Assembly (NCBI RefSeq): GCF_016758255.1
Contig: NZ_QYAD01000006.1
Location: 1-64,000, forward strand
DNA length: 64,000 nt
Direction: 5' to 3'
Origin: Leucobacter chromiireducens subsp. chromiireducens
GTDB lineage: Bacteria > Actinomycetota > Actinomycetes > Actinomycetales > Microbacteriaceae
The translations under genes and the position numbers were made by a program. Every line of letters starts with the position of its first letter. Positions within the stretch are counted from its first letter, which is position 1. The notes under the pieces were generated by a model that was given only the letters and a program-made list of their open reading frames with translations, made no database searches and was not told the origin of the DNA. Below, piece after piece: positions 37,062 through 45,892 of the stretch.

Positions 37062-37640
37062 ATGGCGAACTACACGATTTTCGGAACCGGCAACATGGCG
37101 ACCGCGATCGGCGGCGTGCTTGAGGCGGGCGGCGCCGCCGTTGACCACATCTCGCACGATCAGGGTGCGGGCGCCACGGTGGCGGGCGACGTGGTGGTGC
37201 TCGCGGTGCCGTACCCGGCCGTCGCTGAGATCCTCGGCGCATACGCCGATCAGCTCGCGGGGAAGACCGTGGTCGAGATCACGAACCCGCTGAACTTCGA
37301 GACCTTTGACGCGCTCGTGGTGCCCGAGGGAAGCTCCGCAACCGCAGAGATTCAGCGCGCCCTTCCCGACTCGGCCGTGCTGAAGGCGTTCAACACCAAC
37401 TTCGCGGCCACCCTCGCGACCGGTGCGGTGGGGAATGCCACCACGACCGTGCTCATTGCGGGCGACTCGGGCGACGCGAAGGCCGCGCTCGCCGCAGACG
37501 TCGTCGCAGGCGGCCTCCGCGCGATCGACGCGGGCTCGCTGAAGCGCGCGCACGAGCTCGAGGCGCTCGGCTTCCTGCAGCTCACCCTCGCCGCGAGCGA
37601 GAAGATCGCGTGGACCGGCGGCTTCGCCGTCGCCGAGTAG
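37062..37640 (+). CDS. NAD(P)-binding oxidoreductase, F420-reductase-like (NPNO family)
   Basis: 192 residues. N-terminal GTGNMATAIGGVLEAGG Rossmann motif, then VVLAVPYPAVAEIL and the VEITNPLNF segment typical of NADPH:F420 reductase relatives. Members move hydride between NADPH and F420 or another acceptor; many annotated ones have other substrates. Starts 40 bases behind the operator repeats, 6 bases before the VOC gene. Confidence 0.8.
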   Translation: MANYTIFGTGNMATAIGGVLEAGGAAVDHISHDQGAGATVAGDVVVLAVPYPAVAEILGAYADQLAGKTVVEITNPLNFETFDALVVPEGSSATAEIQRALPDSAVLKAFNTNFAATLATGAVGNATTTVLIAGDSGDAKAALAADVVAGGLRAIDAGSLKRAHELEALGFLQLTLAASEKIAWTGGFAVAE

Positions 37641-37646
37641 GTCATC

Positions 37647-38573
37647 ATGAGCGCGACACAGAATAGCTCGGTGGACGATCGGGTGCTCTCGGCTGATCTC
37701 GCGATGGACGCGGTGACGCTTCGTGTGGGGGATCTCGAGCTGATGAGCGGCTACTACGAGCAGGCGCTCGCGCTCGTGCCCATCGCCGAGCGCGCGGACC
37801 GCACCGAGGTGCACCGCGTGCTCGGCCGCGGCGATGTGCCGATGGTGCGGCTCATTCACACCCCGGACCTCCCCGCGGCGAGCCCGCGCGAGGCAGGTCT
37901 CTTCCACACCGCGTTCCTCTTCGACGACGCCGCGAGCCTCGCCGCCACCGTCTATCGAACAGCTCAGGATCAGCGCAGCCGCTTCGCGGGCTCGGCGGAT
38001 CACCTCGTGAGCGAGGCGTTCTACTTCACTGACCCCGAAGGCAACGGCATCGAGCTGTACGTCGACCGGCCGCGCGACACTTGGCAGGTGGCGGACGGCC
38101 AGATTCGCATGGACACGCTGGCCCTGGATCCCAATCGATACCTCGCCGAGCACCTCGACGAACAGGTGCTTGCGCAGGTCGAGCGCCAGTCGGGCGGCGT
38201 GGGGCATGTGCACCTGCAGGTGGGGGATGTGGTCCGCGCCCGCGAGTTCTACGTCAACGCGCTGGGTTTCGAGGCCACCGCCAGCGCGCACCCGGGAGCG
38301 CTCTTCGCCTCCGCCGGCGGGTACCACCACCACGTCGCGATGAACACGTGGAACAGTCGGGGTGCGGGGCCGCGCGCCGCGGCGCTCGGGCTCGGCGACG
38401 TGGCGATCACGCTGCCCACGCGGGAGGATCTCGACGCGGTCGCTGCGCGCCTTGCCGGGCGTGGGATCGCATTTGCCGATACCGGGGCGGCGATCGAGGT
38501 CGCAGATCCGTGGGGCACCTCGGTGACGCTCGCGCTGCCGGGCGCGGGGGCCGAGGAGATGCTCGCGCGGTAG
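37647..38573 (+). CDS. VOC family protein (CatE-like, two-module)
   Basis: 308 residues, two vicinal-oxygen-chelate halves (about 15-135 and 180-300). The first half ends DPEGNGIELYVDRP; the second has GHVHLQVGD and YHHHVAMNTW. Overall like the catechol-2,3-dioxygenase CatE of Bacillus. His residues are seen in both halves, but I cannot find one module with a full His-His-Glu set, so the ring-cleavage activity is unproven. Closely related to the membrane-anchored VOC protein at 40602. Confidence 0.82.
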   Translation: MSATQNSSVDDRVLSADLAMDAVTLRVGDLELMSGYYEQALALVPIAERADRTEVHRVLGRGDVPMVRLIHTPDLPAASPREAGLFHTAFLFDDAASLAATVYRTAQDQRSRFAGSADHLVSEAFYFTDPEGNGIELYVDRPRDTWQVADGQIRMDTLALDPNRYLAEHLDEQVLAQVERQSGGVGHVHLQVGDVVRAREFYVNALGFEATASAHPGALFASAGGYHHHVAMNTWNSRGAGPRAAALGLGDVAITLPTREDLDAVAARLAGRGIAFADTGAAIEVADPWGTSVTLALPGAGAEEMLAR

Positions 38574-38627
38574 TCCGTGTGGGGTGGCGGCGGGCGCGAT
38601 GCCGCGCGAGGTGATGGAATGGGGGGC

Positions 38628-39095
38628 ATGACAACCTCCGCTCCGCGAATGACCGCGCAGGAGTCGAGTGCCTGGCTGGGGCTCGTGACGGTTTCGCAGC
38701 TCCTGCCCAACGTGCTCGACGCGCAGCTCTTGCGCGATTCGCAGATGACCCACTTCGAGTTCACCGTGCTCTCCTCCCTCTACGTGGCGCCAGAGTCGAC
38801 GCTGCAGATGTCGCACCTGGCCCGAGAGACCGCGGCGACGCTGCCGCGACTCTCGCACGTGTGCACGCGGATGGAGAAGCGCGGCCTGCTCGAGCGCATG
38901 CCGTGCCCTGACGATCGGCGGGCCACGAACGCGCGCCTCACCTCGCTCGGGCGGCGCGCGTTCATCCGCGCGATCCCACAGCACATCGAGCTGGTGCGCG
39001 AACTGGTAATCGACGCGCTCAGTTCGGATGAGCTCGATGCGCTGGGCGCGATCTCCGCGAAGATCAACGCGCGCCTGGCGGAGCGCCAGAGCTAG
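38628..39095 (+). CDS. MarR family regulator
   Basis: 155 residues from the ATG at 38628 (another ATG three codons upstream). Winged-helix region with LQMSHLARETAATLPRLSHVCTRMEKRGLLER and the PDDRRATNARLT wing at about residues 52-100. Follows the VOC gene; may regulate either that operon or the DUF3105 set. Paralogue of the MarR at 36356. Confidence 0.85.
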   Translation: MTTSAPRMTAQESSAWLGLVTVSQLLPNVLDAQLLRDSQMTHFEFTVLSSLYVAPESTLQMSHLARETAATLPRLSHVCTRMEKRGLLERMPCPDDRRATNARLTSLGRRAFIRAIPQHIELVRELVIDALSSDELDALGAISAKINARLAERQS

Positions 39096-39200
39096 CGTCG
39101 CCCGCGTCGCACCCGGCGTCTGTTCAGCGTCTGGACACGAAACTCCCAGCCGCGTTCGAAAAGCTTGTCGCAACAACCAATTGCGAATGCGGGGAAGACT

Positions 39201-39878
39201 GTGGCGGAATCCACCGGGCGAACGACGAACAAGGAGCAGCGGGCCGAGCGGCGCGCTGAGAAGGTGCAGCAGTACCAGCGCGAGCAAGCGGCGAAGGCGC
39301 GGCGGCGCAAGATCGGCATCGTGAGCGGCGCGGTGGGCGGGGCCGCCGTGGTTGCGTTGCTCGTCACGTTCATCGCCACGGCCTCCGAGCCACGGCAGCG
39401 CCCGCAGGACATTGCGATCGAGGGGCTGCAGGAGTACCCGAACCTGCCCGCAGTGCACGTCGGCCCGGACCCGGTCGACTACGAGGCCGAGTACGACATG
39501 AGCCCGCCCGCGGGCGGCAACCACTTCCCGGCCTGGCTGAACTGCGGCGTGTACTCCGCGCCGCAGCCCAACGAGAACGCGGTCCACTCCCTGGAGCACG
39601 GTGCCGTGTGGGTCACCTATAACCCCGATACCGTCACCGAGGAGGAGCTCGCCGAGCTGCGCAGTAGCATCCCGGAGCTGTACACGATCATCTCGCCCTA
39701 CCCCGGGCTCGAGTCGCCCTTCGTTGCGTCCGCCTGGGGTGCGCAGATCGAGTTCGAGACCCCGAGCGATCCCCGTCTCGGCCAGTTCGTCGACCGCTAC
39801 TGGAAGTCGGCGGATGCGCCCGAGCCCGGCGCCTCCTGCTCCGGCGCAGTCGAGGGCATCGGCCGAGTCGCTTCGTGA
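39201..39878 (+). CDS. DUF3105 membrane-anchored extracytoplasmic protein
   Basis: 225 residues from a GTG at 39201, which has gggga 6 bases ahead; a TTG at 39165 would add 12 residues. A Lys/Arg/Gln-rich cytoplasmic head, one membrane segment at about residues 38-60, then the DUF3105 domain with GGNHFPAWLNCGVY and VHSLEHGAVWVTY. A Cys pair (LNCG and ASCSG) could form a disulfide outside. Function unknown; genes of this family often sit next to DUF305, as here (overlap 4 bases). Confidence 0.85.
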   Translation: MAESTGRTTNKEQRAERRAEKVQQYQREQAAKARRRKIGIVSGAVGGAAVVALLVTFIATASEPRQRPQDIAIEGLQEYPNLPAVHVGPDPVDYEAEYDMSPPAGGNHFPAWLNCGVYSAPQPNENAVHSLEHGAVWVTYNPDTVTEEELAELRSSIPELYTIISPYPGLESPFVASAWGAQIEFETPSDPRLGQFVDRYWKSADAPEPGASCSGAVEGIGRVAS

Positions 39879-40555
39879 ACGAAGTTCGCGCTCGCCGCAG
39901 CATCGGCTTCACGGTGTTCATCGGCACCATGCTCGCGCTGGTGCTCGTGGCAGCCTCGCTGATGATCGGCCGGGTGACCGCGACCACCGAGGCGGTGCCC
40001 TCGACGCGTAGCGCCGAGGCCGGCTTCGCCCGCGACATGCAGACGCACCACGACCAGGCGGTTGAGATGTCGATCATGGTACGGGATCGCACCGACGATG
40101 CCGCCGTGCGCCTGCTCGCGTACGACATCCTCACCTCGCAGGCTCGCCAGTCCGGCCAGATGTACGGCTGGCTCGCCACGTGGGGGCTGCCGCAGGCCTC
40201 GCCCGAGCCCGCGATGACGTGGATGCATCGCCCCATTCCGGGGGAGGGCGGCGCCCACGCCGGGCATGCGGCGGGGAGCGAATCCGGCGTCGATCCCGCG
40301 CTCGTGCCCGAGACGATGCCCGGCATGGCCACGCGCGCGCAGCTCGACGAGCTCGAGTCGCTCTCGGGGCGGGCGGCCGAGCGCCGCTTCCTCGAACTGA
40401 TGATCGCCCACCACGAGGGCGGCGTCGACATGGCCGAAGCGGTCGTGGCGCGCAGCTCGCTGCCCGTGGTGACCGACCTCGCGAAGAGCATGGTCGCCGC
40501 CCAGCGCAGCGAGATTCAGCTGATGCAGGACATGCTCGCCGAGCGCGCGGCCTAG
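39875..40555 (+). CDS. DUF305 domain protein
   Basis: 226 residues from GTG overlapping DUF3105. One N-terminal membrane segment (FTVFIGTMLALVLVAASLMIG), then a ferritin-like four-helix domain of DUF305 with paired His motifs THHDQAVEMS and IAHHEGGVDMA, and further HAGHA. The motif suggests metal binding outside the membrane; copper and iron have been proposed for relatives. Function not established. Confidence 0.88.
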   Translation: MNEVRARRSIGFTVFIGTMLALVLVAASLMIGRVTATTEAVPSTRSAEAGFARDMQTHHDQAVEMSIMVRDRTDDAAVRLLAYDILTSQARQSGQMYGWLATWGLPQASPEPAMTWMHRPIPGEGGAHAGHAAGSESGVDPALVPETMPGMATRAQLDELESLSGRAAERRFLELMIAHHEGGVDMAEAVVARSSLPVVTDLAKSMVAAQRSEIQLMQDMLAERAA

Positions 40556-40601
40556 CGCAGCATCTGAGACGTACATCCCGAACGAAAGAGACCTCACCAC
40601 C

Positions 40602-41630
40602 ATGCCCGCACCCACCGGCACCACCCAGCGAAATCCGCGCATGCGCGCCGCGATCATCGGCGGTGCGATCATCGTCGCGCTCGCGATCGGCGCGATCTGG
40701 TGGTTCGCCGCCCGCGCCACCCCCGCCGAGGCCGAGGCGACGACCACCTCGGGTGAGGTGCGCGGGCCCGCCGGTGCACCGCGAGAGCGCGCCGAAGGCC
40801 TGCCCAAAGAGACGCACATGTCGGTGAACGAGCTGAAGGTGCGCGACCTGGCCGCGGTGCGCGGCTTCTACGAGAACGCCGTGGGCATGACAGTGATGGA
40901 GGAGCAGGGGGATGAGGTGCTCCTCGGGCTCGGCGACGAACCGCTGATCAAGCTCATCGCCTCAGACCAGCCACTGCCGCAGCCGGAGGAGGCCGGGCTC
41001 TACCACACGGCGATTCTCTTCCCGGATGAGGCGACGCTCGCGAACACGCTACTCCGCGTCGCGCAGCAGGCGCCGAACAGCTACCAGGGCGCGGCCGACC
41101 ACGCCGTGAGCCGCGCGTTCTACTTTGGTGATCCCGAGAACAACGGGGTGGAGCTCTACGTTGACCGGCCCGAGGACGAGTGGGTGTGGCAGGACGGCAA
41201 GGTGGTGATGGGTAGCGAGGTGCTCGATCCCAATCAGTTCATCGACCAGTACGGCTCCGGCGACGCGAGCGGCACGGCCACCGTGGGGCACGTGCACCTG
41301 AAGGTGGGCAACCTGGATGAGGCGCGCGCCTTCTACGCCGACACTCTCGGCTTCGATGTGGTGTCGGAGGCCGACGGGGCGCTGTTCTACTCGGCGGGCG
41401 GCTACCACCATCACCTGGCCACGAACACGTGGATGAGTGCGGGGGCGGGCCCGCGCAGCACCGAGGTGGGGCTGGGCGCGGTGACCGTCGCGCTGCCGGA
41501 CGCAGCGAGCGTTGACGCGGTGGCCGATCGGCTTGATGCGGCCGACATCGAGGTGACGCGCATCGAGCGTGGGATCGCCGCCGCCGACCCCTGGGGCAAC
41601 CAGATTCGACTGGTCGCCCCGGGGGAGTAG
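40602..41630 (+). CDS. Membrane-anchored VOC family protein
   Basis: 342 residues. A single membrane segment (AAIIGGAIIVALAIGAIWWFAA) at residues about 15-38, a Pro/Ala/Thr linker, then a two-module VOC domain from about residue 73 that is a clear paralogue of the 308-residue VOC at 37647 (both share GYHHH-A-NTW and AGPR). Orientation predicts the enzyme domain outside the cytoplasm, unusual for this fold. An internal ATG before SVNELK (residue 73) could give a soluble form. Follows DUF305 by 46 bases. Confidence 0.8.
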   Translation: MPAPTGTTQRNPRMRAAIIGGAIIVALAIGAIWWFAARATPAEAEATTTSGEVRGPAGAPRERAEGLPKETHMSVNELKVRDLAAVRGFYENAVGMTVMEEQGDEVLLGLGDEPLIKLIASDQPLPQPEEAGLYHTAILFPDEATLANTLLRVAQQAPNSYQGAADHAVSRAFYFGDPENNGVELYVDRPEDEWVWQDGKVVMGSEVLDPNQFIDQYGSGDASGTATVGHVHLKVGNLDEARAFYADTLGFDVVSEADGALFYSAGGYHHHLATNTWMSAGAGPRSTEVGLGAVTVALPDAASVDAVADRLDAADIEVTRIERGIAAADPWGNQIRLVAPGE

Positions 41631-41638
41631 CGCCGCCG

Positions 41639-41695
41639 AGTAGGCGACGGGTGAGTAAGCGACGGGCTAGTAAGCGACGGGCTAGTAGGCGACAG
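41639..41695. repeat. 15-base tandem repeat, four copies
   Basis: agtaRgcgacgggYt starts at 41639, 41654, 41669 and 41684 with exact 15-base period. It lies over the 3' end of the minus-strand gene at 41682; in that frame each unit reads PVAY followed by stop or Ser, so the gene's last five codons have been amplified. Confidence 0.75.
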
Positions 41696-42326
41696 TGAAG
41701 CGCTGGCGCGAGTGCGCCGGGCGCTCGATCTCGTCGACGAAGGCGTGCGCGAAGTCGGCGCCCGAGATGCTTGACTCGCCCGCCTCATCGGTGAGCAGCA
41801 CGTCGCCGCCAAGTCGGAAGGTGCCCGTGTGCTCGCCCGCGGCCCAGGCGCCAAAGCTCGCGGCGGGGCTCACGTAAAACCAGTCGAGCGTCTCGTCTCC
41901 GGCGCGGAGGTCTGCGAGCACCTCGCCCATCGTCTCGGCCTCGGCCTTGAACGCCTCGGGGAAGTCGGGGCCCGAAGAGACCGTGGGGCCACCCTCTGCG
42001 ACGAGCAGTGAGCCCGCGCCGCCCACCACGCCAAGGCGGGCGCCCTGTGCCTGCGCTGCAGCGGCCAGCGTGCGCATCACGTCGGCAAGCTTGCCCTCGA
42101 GTGCGCCGCGCGGCGAGAGTGCGCCAACCACGATCTCGGCGCCGTCGATCGCGGCGGTGAGTGCGCCCGCGTCGAGCACATCGGCCGTCGCGTAGGTGAC
42201 GCCATCGACGGGGGTCTCGGGCAGTGAGCGGGAGACCGCGGTGACCTCGTGGCCGCGGGCTGCCGCCTCGCGCACGATGTTCTCGCCTGCGTAGCCGGTG
42301 CCGCCGATCACAGTGATGCGTGCCAT
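41682..42326 (-). CDS. NAD(P)H-binding protein (NmrA/SDR-like)
   Basis: 214 residues from ATG 42326; the open frame upstream is not used. TVIGGTGYAGENIVREAAARG near residue 4, then GALSPRG and VGGAGSLLV. Atypical SDR of the NAD(P)H-binding/PF13460 type, usually redox sensors or small reductases. Divergent from an HxlR regulator with a dyad between; this pairing is common for quinone or aldehyde stress responses. Confidence 0.85.
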   Translation of the reverse strand: MARITVIGGTGYAGENIVREAAARGHEVTAVSRSLPETPVDGVTYATADVLDAGALTAAIDGAEIVVGALSPRGALEGKLADVMRTLAAAAQAQGARLGVVGGAGSLLVAEGGPTVSSGPDFPEAFKAEAETMGEVLADLRAGDETLDWFYVSPAASFGAWAAGEHTGTFRLGGDVLLTDEAGESSISGADFAHAFVDEIERPAHSRQRFTVAY

Positions 42327-42372
42327 GTGTTCTGTCCTCTCATCGTCGGGGCTTCCCATCGAAGCCGCCAAT

Positions 42373-42407
42373 ACTTACGATAAGAGAGTATGTTTATTCT
42401 CGAAAGT
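42373..42407. promoter_or_regulatory. Candidate HxlR operator
   Basis: acttacgataa (42373-42383) and the inverted ttctcgaaagt (42397-42407) match at 9 of 11 positions. They sit centrally in the divergent intergenic region between 42326 and 42460. Confidence 0.55.
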
Positions 42408-42459
42408 AGGCACTTTGCGGTAACCAAGGTTCCGCGCGGTGCCGGAGAGGACGCGAGGC

Positions 42460-42825
42460 GTGACTGATCAGAGCTGGGATCCCTACGAGCGCGACTGCCC
42501 GACCCGGCAGCTGCTCGACCGCATTGGCGATCGCTGGACCGTGCTCATCATCGGCGCGCTCGGTGATGGGCCGCTGCGTTTTGGCGAGCTGTCGCGCCGC
42601 GTCGACGGGGTCTCGCAGAAGATGCTCACCCAGACCCTGCGCGCGCTCGAGCGCGATGGCCTTGTCACCCGCACGCTCTACCCGCAGGTGCCGCCGCGGG
42701 TGGAGTACGAGCTGACGCAGGCGGGGCGCACGCTACAGGGGCCGCTCGGCGCGCTCGACGACTGGGCGCGCACGCACATGGTGGGTGTGCTCGCCGCGCG
42801 CGAGGCGTACGACCTGAGCGTGTAG
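42460..42825 (+). CDS. HxlR family transcriptional regulator
   Basis: 121 residues from GTG 42460 preceded by an agagg-type site; a GTG seven codons upstream is possible. Winged helix with CPTRQLLDRIGDRWTVLIIGAL near residue 12, the redox-type Cys near the N-terminus as in YodB/HypR, and RVDGVSQKMLTQTLRALERDGLV. The single Cys suggests sensing of electrophiles or disulfide stress. Likely controls the divergent NAD(P)H-binding gene. Confidence 0.88.
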   Translation: MTDQSWDPYERDCPTRQLLDRIGDRWTVLIIGALGDGPLRFGELSRRVDGVSQKMLTQTLRALERDGLVTRTLYPQVPPRVEYELTQAGRTLQGPLGALDDWARTHMVGVLAAREAYDLSV

Positions 42826-42841
42826 CGCACCGCCGGCGGGG

Positions 42842-44440
42842 CTACTGCAGCTCGGCGAGGCGCAGCTGCAACCAGAGCGCCAGTGTGCGATCGGGGTCGT
42901 CGAGGTCGATGTCCAGCCGGTTCGCCACCTGCCGCATCCGGTACCGCACGGTTTGCTCGTGCACGTTGAGCCGCTCGGCCACGCGGGGCGCGCTGCCTCG
43001 CTCCTCGAGCCAGGCGAGCAGCGTCGCACGTGTCTCGCGCTCGTCGGGCCCGAAGAGCCGCTCCGCCTCGGGGAGCTGCAGGTCGGTGGCATCGAGCGCG
43101 TCGGCGCACGCGCGCAGGATCAGCTGGGGCTGCACCTCGTCCGGTGTCGCGATGGCCAGCTGCATCGAGCGCGCGCACTCCGCCACCCGTACGGCGCGTG
43201 CCGCATCGGCCGCGAGCGTGGCGCTCGGCTTCCGCGGATAGCTCAGCCCGCAGTGCGCGGCGCTGCCGACGAGACGCGTGAGCTCGGGCAGCAGTCGCTC
43301 AAGCGAGCGCACCACGGGTTCCGTGGCGCTGCTCGGCAGAAGCGCCACAACCGCGCCGTCCATCACCGCGCACACGCTGCCCGGAAAATACACGGAGAGG
43401 TGGCGCGAGGCCGCCGTGCGCACCTCGGAGAGATCACCCTCGGGCACCGTGCCGCAGTCGACCGCCAGCACCAGGTAGTTCTGATCGGGCCGCACGCCGA
43501 GCACGGTCGAGTCGTTCTCGTGCGGCGTGCCCGAGAGGAGACGCCGCAGTGCGGTCTCGCGCGAGCGTTCATCGCCGTGATCAAAGCGCCACGCGTCAAC
43601 GATGTACCCGGCGGCGAGCTCGGCGGCGCTGCGCAGCACCTCCTCCTTCTCTGGCGGGATCGGGGTTGCGAGATCGTCGCCAAGCGGATCGATCACCCAG
43701 ATCGAGCCGAGCGGAATGTTGCCGGCGCGCAGGGGGAGTGCCGCGCGCGGGGCGAAGCCGTTCTCGGTGGGGAAGCGGGAGATGCCGTCGGCGGCAAACA
43801 CCTGCCGGTAGCGAATCTCGTTGAGCGGGCCGTCCGGGGTGCGGCGGGTGAGGATGCCGTTCGCGCGCAGGCTGTCGATCGCCTGCCCGGGCAGTGCTGA
43901 GTACGCGAGGATGTTGCGGCGGTGATCCTCGATCGCCACCGAGCCGCCGAACGCCTGCGCCACCGAGTTCGCGAGCGCAAAGAGCCGGTCGCCCGAGTTC
44001 GTGCCGAGCTGCAGGCCCGCACCGTGCTCGCCGAGCAGGCGGCTCACCAGCGCGTCGAACTCGCGCCAGCCGACGCTGGGCGCGATCCCAAGCAAATGTA
44101 TGCCGTGGCGCACGCACGCGCCGATGAGTCCAGCGGCGCCCTGCTCATCTGCCGAGCGCACTACGATGCCGCTCGCCTTTGCCGCAGCGAGCCGCTCGCA
44201 GAGCAGGTCGATGCGCTCCGGGCTCAGCTCGGCGTGCGCGGTGAGCATGATGAGCTGGCCCGCGAGCTGCTGCTCGAGCAGATCGGTGTCGTAGTAGCTC
44301 ACCCCGAGGAGGGCCGCGGGGTGCTGCGGGGCGTGCAGCACCGTGAGTACGCCGTGACCCATCTGTGCGACGAGGCTGCCGATGGGCAGACCTATAGACA
44401 GCGGGGATAGCGTACTCGTGCGCGAATTCGATAGAGACAC
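42842..44440 (-). CDS. PucR family transcriptional regulator
   Basis: 532 residues from GTG 44440. Large N-terminal sensory part, a middle GGDEF-like domain of PucR, and the C-terminal HTH_30 domain (LLAWLEERGSAPRVAERLNVHEQTVRYRMRQV, about residues 470-515). The family activates amino-acid or purine catabolism and responds to substrate. Divergent from the decarboxylase and ABC transporter, which it probably activates. Confidence 0.88.
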   Translation of the reverse strand: MSLSNSRTSTLSPLSIGLPIGSLVAQMGHGVLTVLHAPQHPAALLGVSYYDTDLLEQQLAGQLIMLTAHAELSPERIDLLCERLAAAKASGIVVRSADEQGAAGLIGACVRHGIHLLGIAPSVGWREFDALVSRLLGEHGAGLQLGTNSGDRLFALANSVAQAFGGSVAIEDHRRNILAYSALPGQAIDSLRANGILTRRTPDGPLNEIRYRQVFAADGISRFPTENGFAPRAALPLRAGNIPLGSIWVIDPLGDDLATPIPPEKEEVLRSAAELAAGYIVDAWRFDHGDERSRETALRRLLSGTPHENDSTVLGVRPDQNYLVLAVDCGTVPEGDLSEVRTAASRHLSVYFPGSVCAVMDGAVVALLPSSATEPVVRSLERLLPELTRLVGSAAHCGLSYPRKPSATLAADAARAVRVAECARSMQLAIATPDEVQPQLILRACADALDATDLQLPEAERLFGPDERETRATLLAWLEERGSAPRVAERLNVHEQTVRYRMRQVANRLDIDLDDPDRTLALWLQLRLAELQ

Positions 44441-44464
44441 GGGTAAATATTAGCGAGTTCGATA
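44422..44464. promoter_or_regulatory. Direct repeats upstream of pucR and lysA-like genes
   Basis: gcgaattcgata (44422-44433) and gcgagttcgata (44453-44464) are 31 bases apart, three helix turns, suiting an activator bound on one face. The first lies just inside the annotated pucR start, which may therefore begin further in. Confidence 0.45.
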
Positions 44465-44523
44465 AAAGCGCGGGGCTTTTCGCTTTCTACAGTCGGTACT
44501 GACGAAAACAAAGGAGTGTCGAA

Positions 44524-45822
44524 GTGGCAGCTAGCGGGTTCCACGATCCCCGGTTCGAGCGGATCTTTCCCCCGAACGCGGAGGTCAACGCCGAGGGCGT
44601 TCTCGAGGTGGGCGGCTGCTCCGTCCCGGCACTCGCCGAGCAATACGGCACCCCGCTGTACGTGATTGACGAGCAGGGCCTGCGCGATCGCATGCGGGCC
44701 TACCGCGAGGGCCTCGCCGCCCGCTGGCCGAACAGCCAGGTCGCGTTCGCCTCGAAGTCGTTCCCTGTGCTCGCCGCCTACGCGATCGCCGCAGCCGAGG
44801 GCCTCGCGATCGACGTCGCCGGCGCCGGCGAGCTGCTGCTCGCACTCGAGTCGGGCGCACCGCCCGAGCTCATCCACCTGCACGGCAACGCGAAGAGCCA
44901 CGAGGAGCTTGTGCTCGCGGTCGACGCCGGCATCGGTGCGATTGTGCTCGACGGTGAGGCCGATGTGGAGCGCCTCGACGCGCTGCTCACCCGCCCGCAA
45001 GACGTGCTGATCCGCATCATCCCGGGCGTCAACCCCCGCGTGCCCAAGGCCATCTCCACGGGCGGCGAGACCTCGAAGTTCGGTCTGCCGATCCCGCAGG
45101 CAAAGGAACTCATCGCGCGGCTCGAGAGCCACCCCTTCATCAACGTTGTGGGCCTCCACCTGCACATCGGTTCGCAGGTGCTCGAGGTCGAGCCGTTCGA
45201 GCGCGCGGTGGAGGCGGTGCGCGAGCTCGGCGAGTTCCCCGTCTACAACATCGGTGGCGGCCTCGGCGTGAACTACAACGTGAAGCACGATGCGCCGAGC
45301 CTCGACGAGTACCTCGACGCGATCACCGCCGCCGCGAAGCGCGTGCTTCCCGAGGGCAGCCGCCTCATCATCGAGCCCGGCCGCTCGCTCGTGGCCCGCA
45401 CCGGCATGACCGCGTACCGCGTGAACAACGTGAAGCGCACGGGCGCCACCTTCGTGGCCGTCGACGGCGGTCTTGCCGACCAGCTGAACGTCGCGCTCAT
45501 GAACATGGAGTTCACCCCCATCGTGGCGAACCGCGCGAGCGCGCAGCCTGATACCGTGGCACAGCTCGTGGGTCGCCAGTGCGAGTCGGGTGACCTGCTC
45601 GTCGACCAGGCTGAGCTCGCCGCCCCCGCGACGGGCGACACGATCGTGCTCGCCGCCACCGGCGCGTACGGCTACACGCTCTCCAACAACTACAACGGAG
45701 CGCTGAAGCCCGCCGTGGTGTTCTGCCGCGACGGTGAGAGCCGCCTCGCGGTGCGCCGCCAGACGTACGCCGAGTTCCTCGGCCACCACGTCGGCCCGAA
45801 CGAGGAGGCCTGGGCCTCCTGA
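44524..45822 (+). CDS. lysA: Diaminopimelate decarboxylase-family PLP enzyme
   Basis: 432 residues from GTG with aaaggag 8 bases upstream. PLP lysine in FASKSFPV near residue 80, HIGSQ near 217, GGGLGVNY, EPGRSLVARTG near 286 and CESGDLL near 359, all DAP-decarboxylase features. Fold type III decarboxylase making lysine from meso-DAP. Its position with PucR and an amino-acid ABC transporter instead of argS or thrA suggests a catabolic or specialised decarboxylase, possibly for another amino acid. Confidence 0.85.
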   Translation: MAASGFHDPRFERIFPPNAEVNAEGVLEVGGCSVPALAEQYGTPLYVIDEQGLRDRMRAYREGLAARWPNSQVAFASKSFPVLAAYAIAAAEGLAIDVAGAGELLLALESGAPPELIHLHGNAKSHEELVLAVDAGIGAIVLDGEADVERLDALLTRPQDVLIRIIPGVNPRVPKAISTGGETSKFGLPIPQAKELIARLESHPFINVVGLHLHIGSQVLEVEPFERAVEAVRELGEFPVYNIGGGLGVNYNVKHDAPSLDEYLDAITAAAKRVLPEGSRLIIEPGRSLVARTGMTAYRVNNVKRTGATFVAVDGGLADQLNVALMNMEFTPIVANRASAQPDTVAQLVGRQCESGDLLVDQAELAAPATGDTIVLAATGAYGYTLSNNYNGALKPAVVFCRDGESRLAVRRQTYAEFLGHHVGPNEEAWAS

Positions 45823-45892
45823 TCCCGCACTGATTTTCCGACCTCAGTTTCCACCCCACCGACCACGATTCCCCAAGGAAGAGGAACCCACC

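Noticed and set aside
37008-39599. 863-residue open frame on the minus strand
   Set aside because: Antisense to the oxidoreductase, VOC and MarR genes, all of which have clear family motifs on the plus strand.
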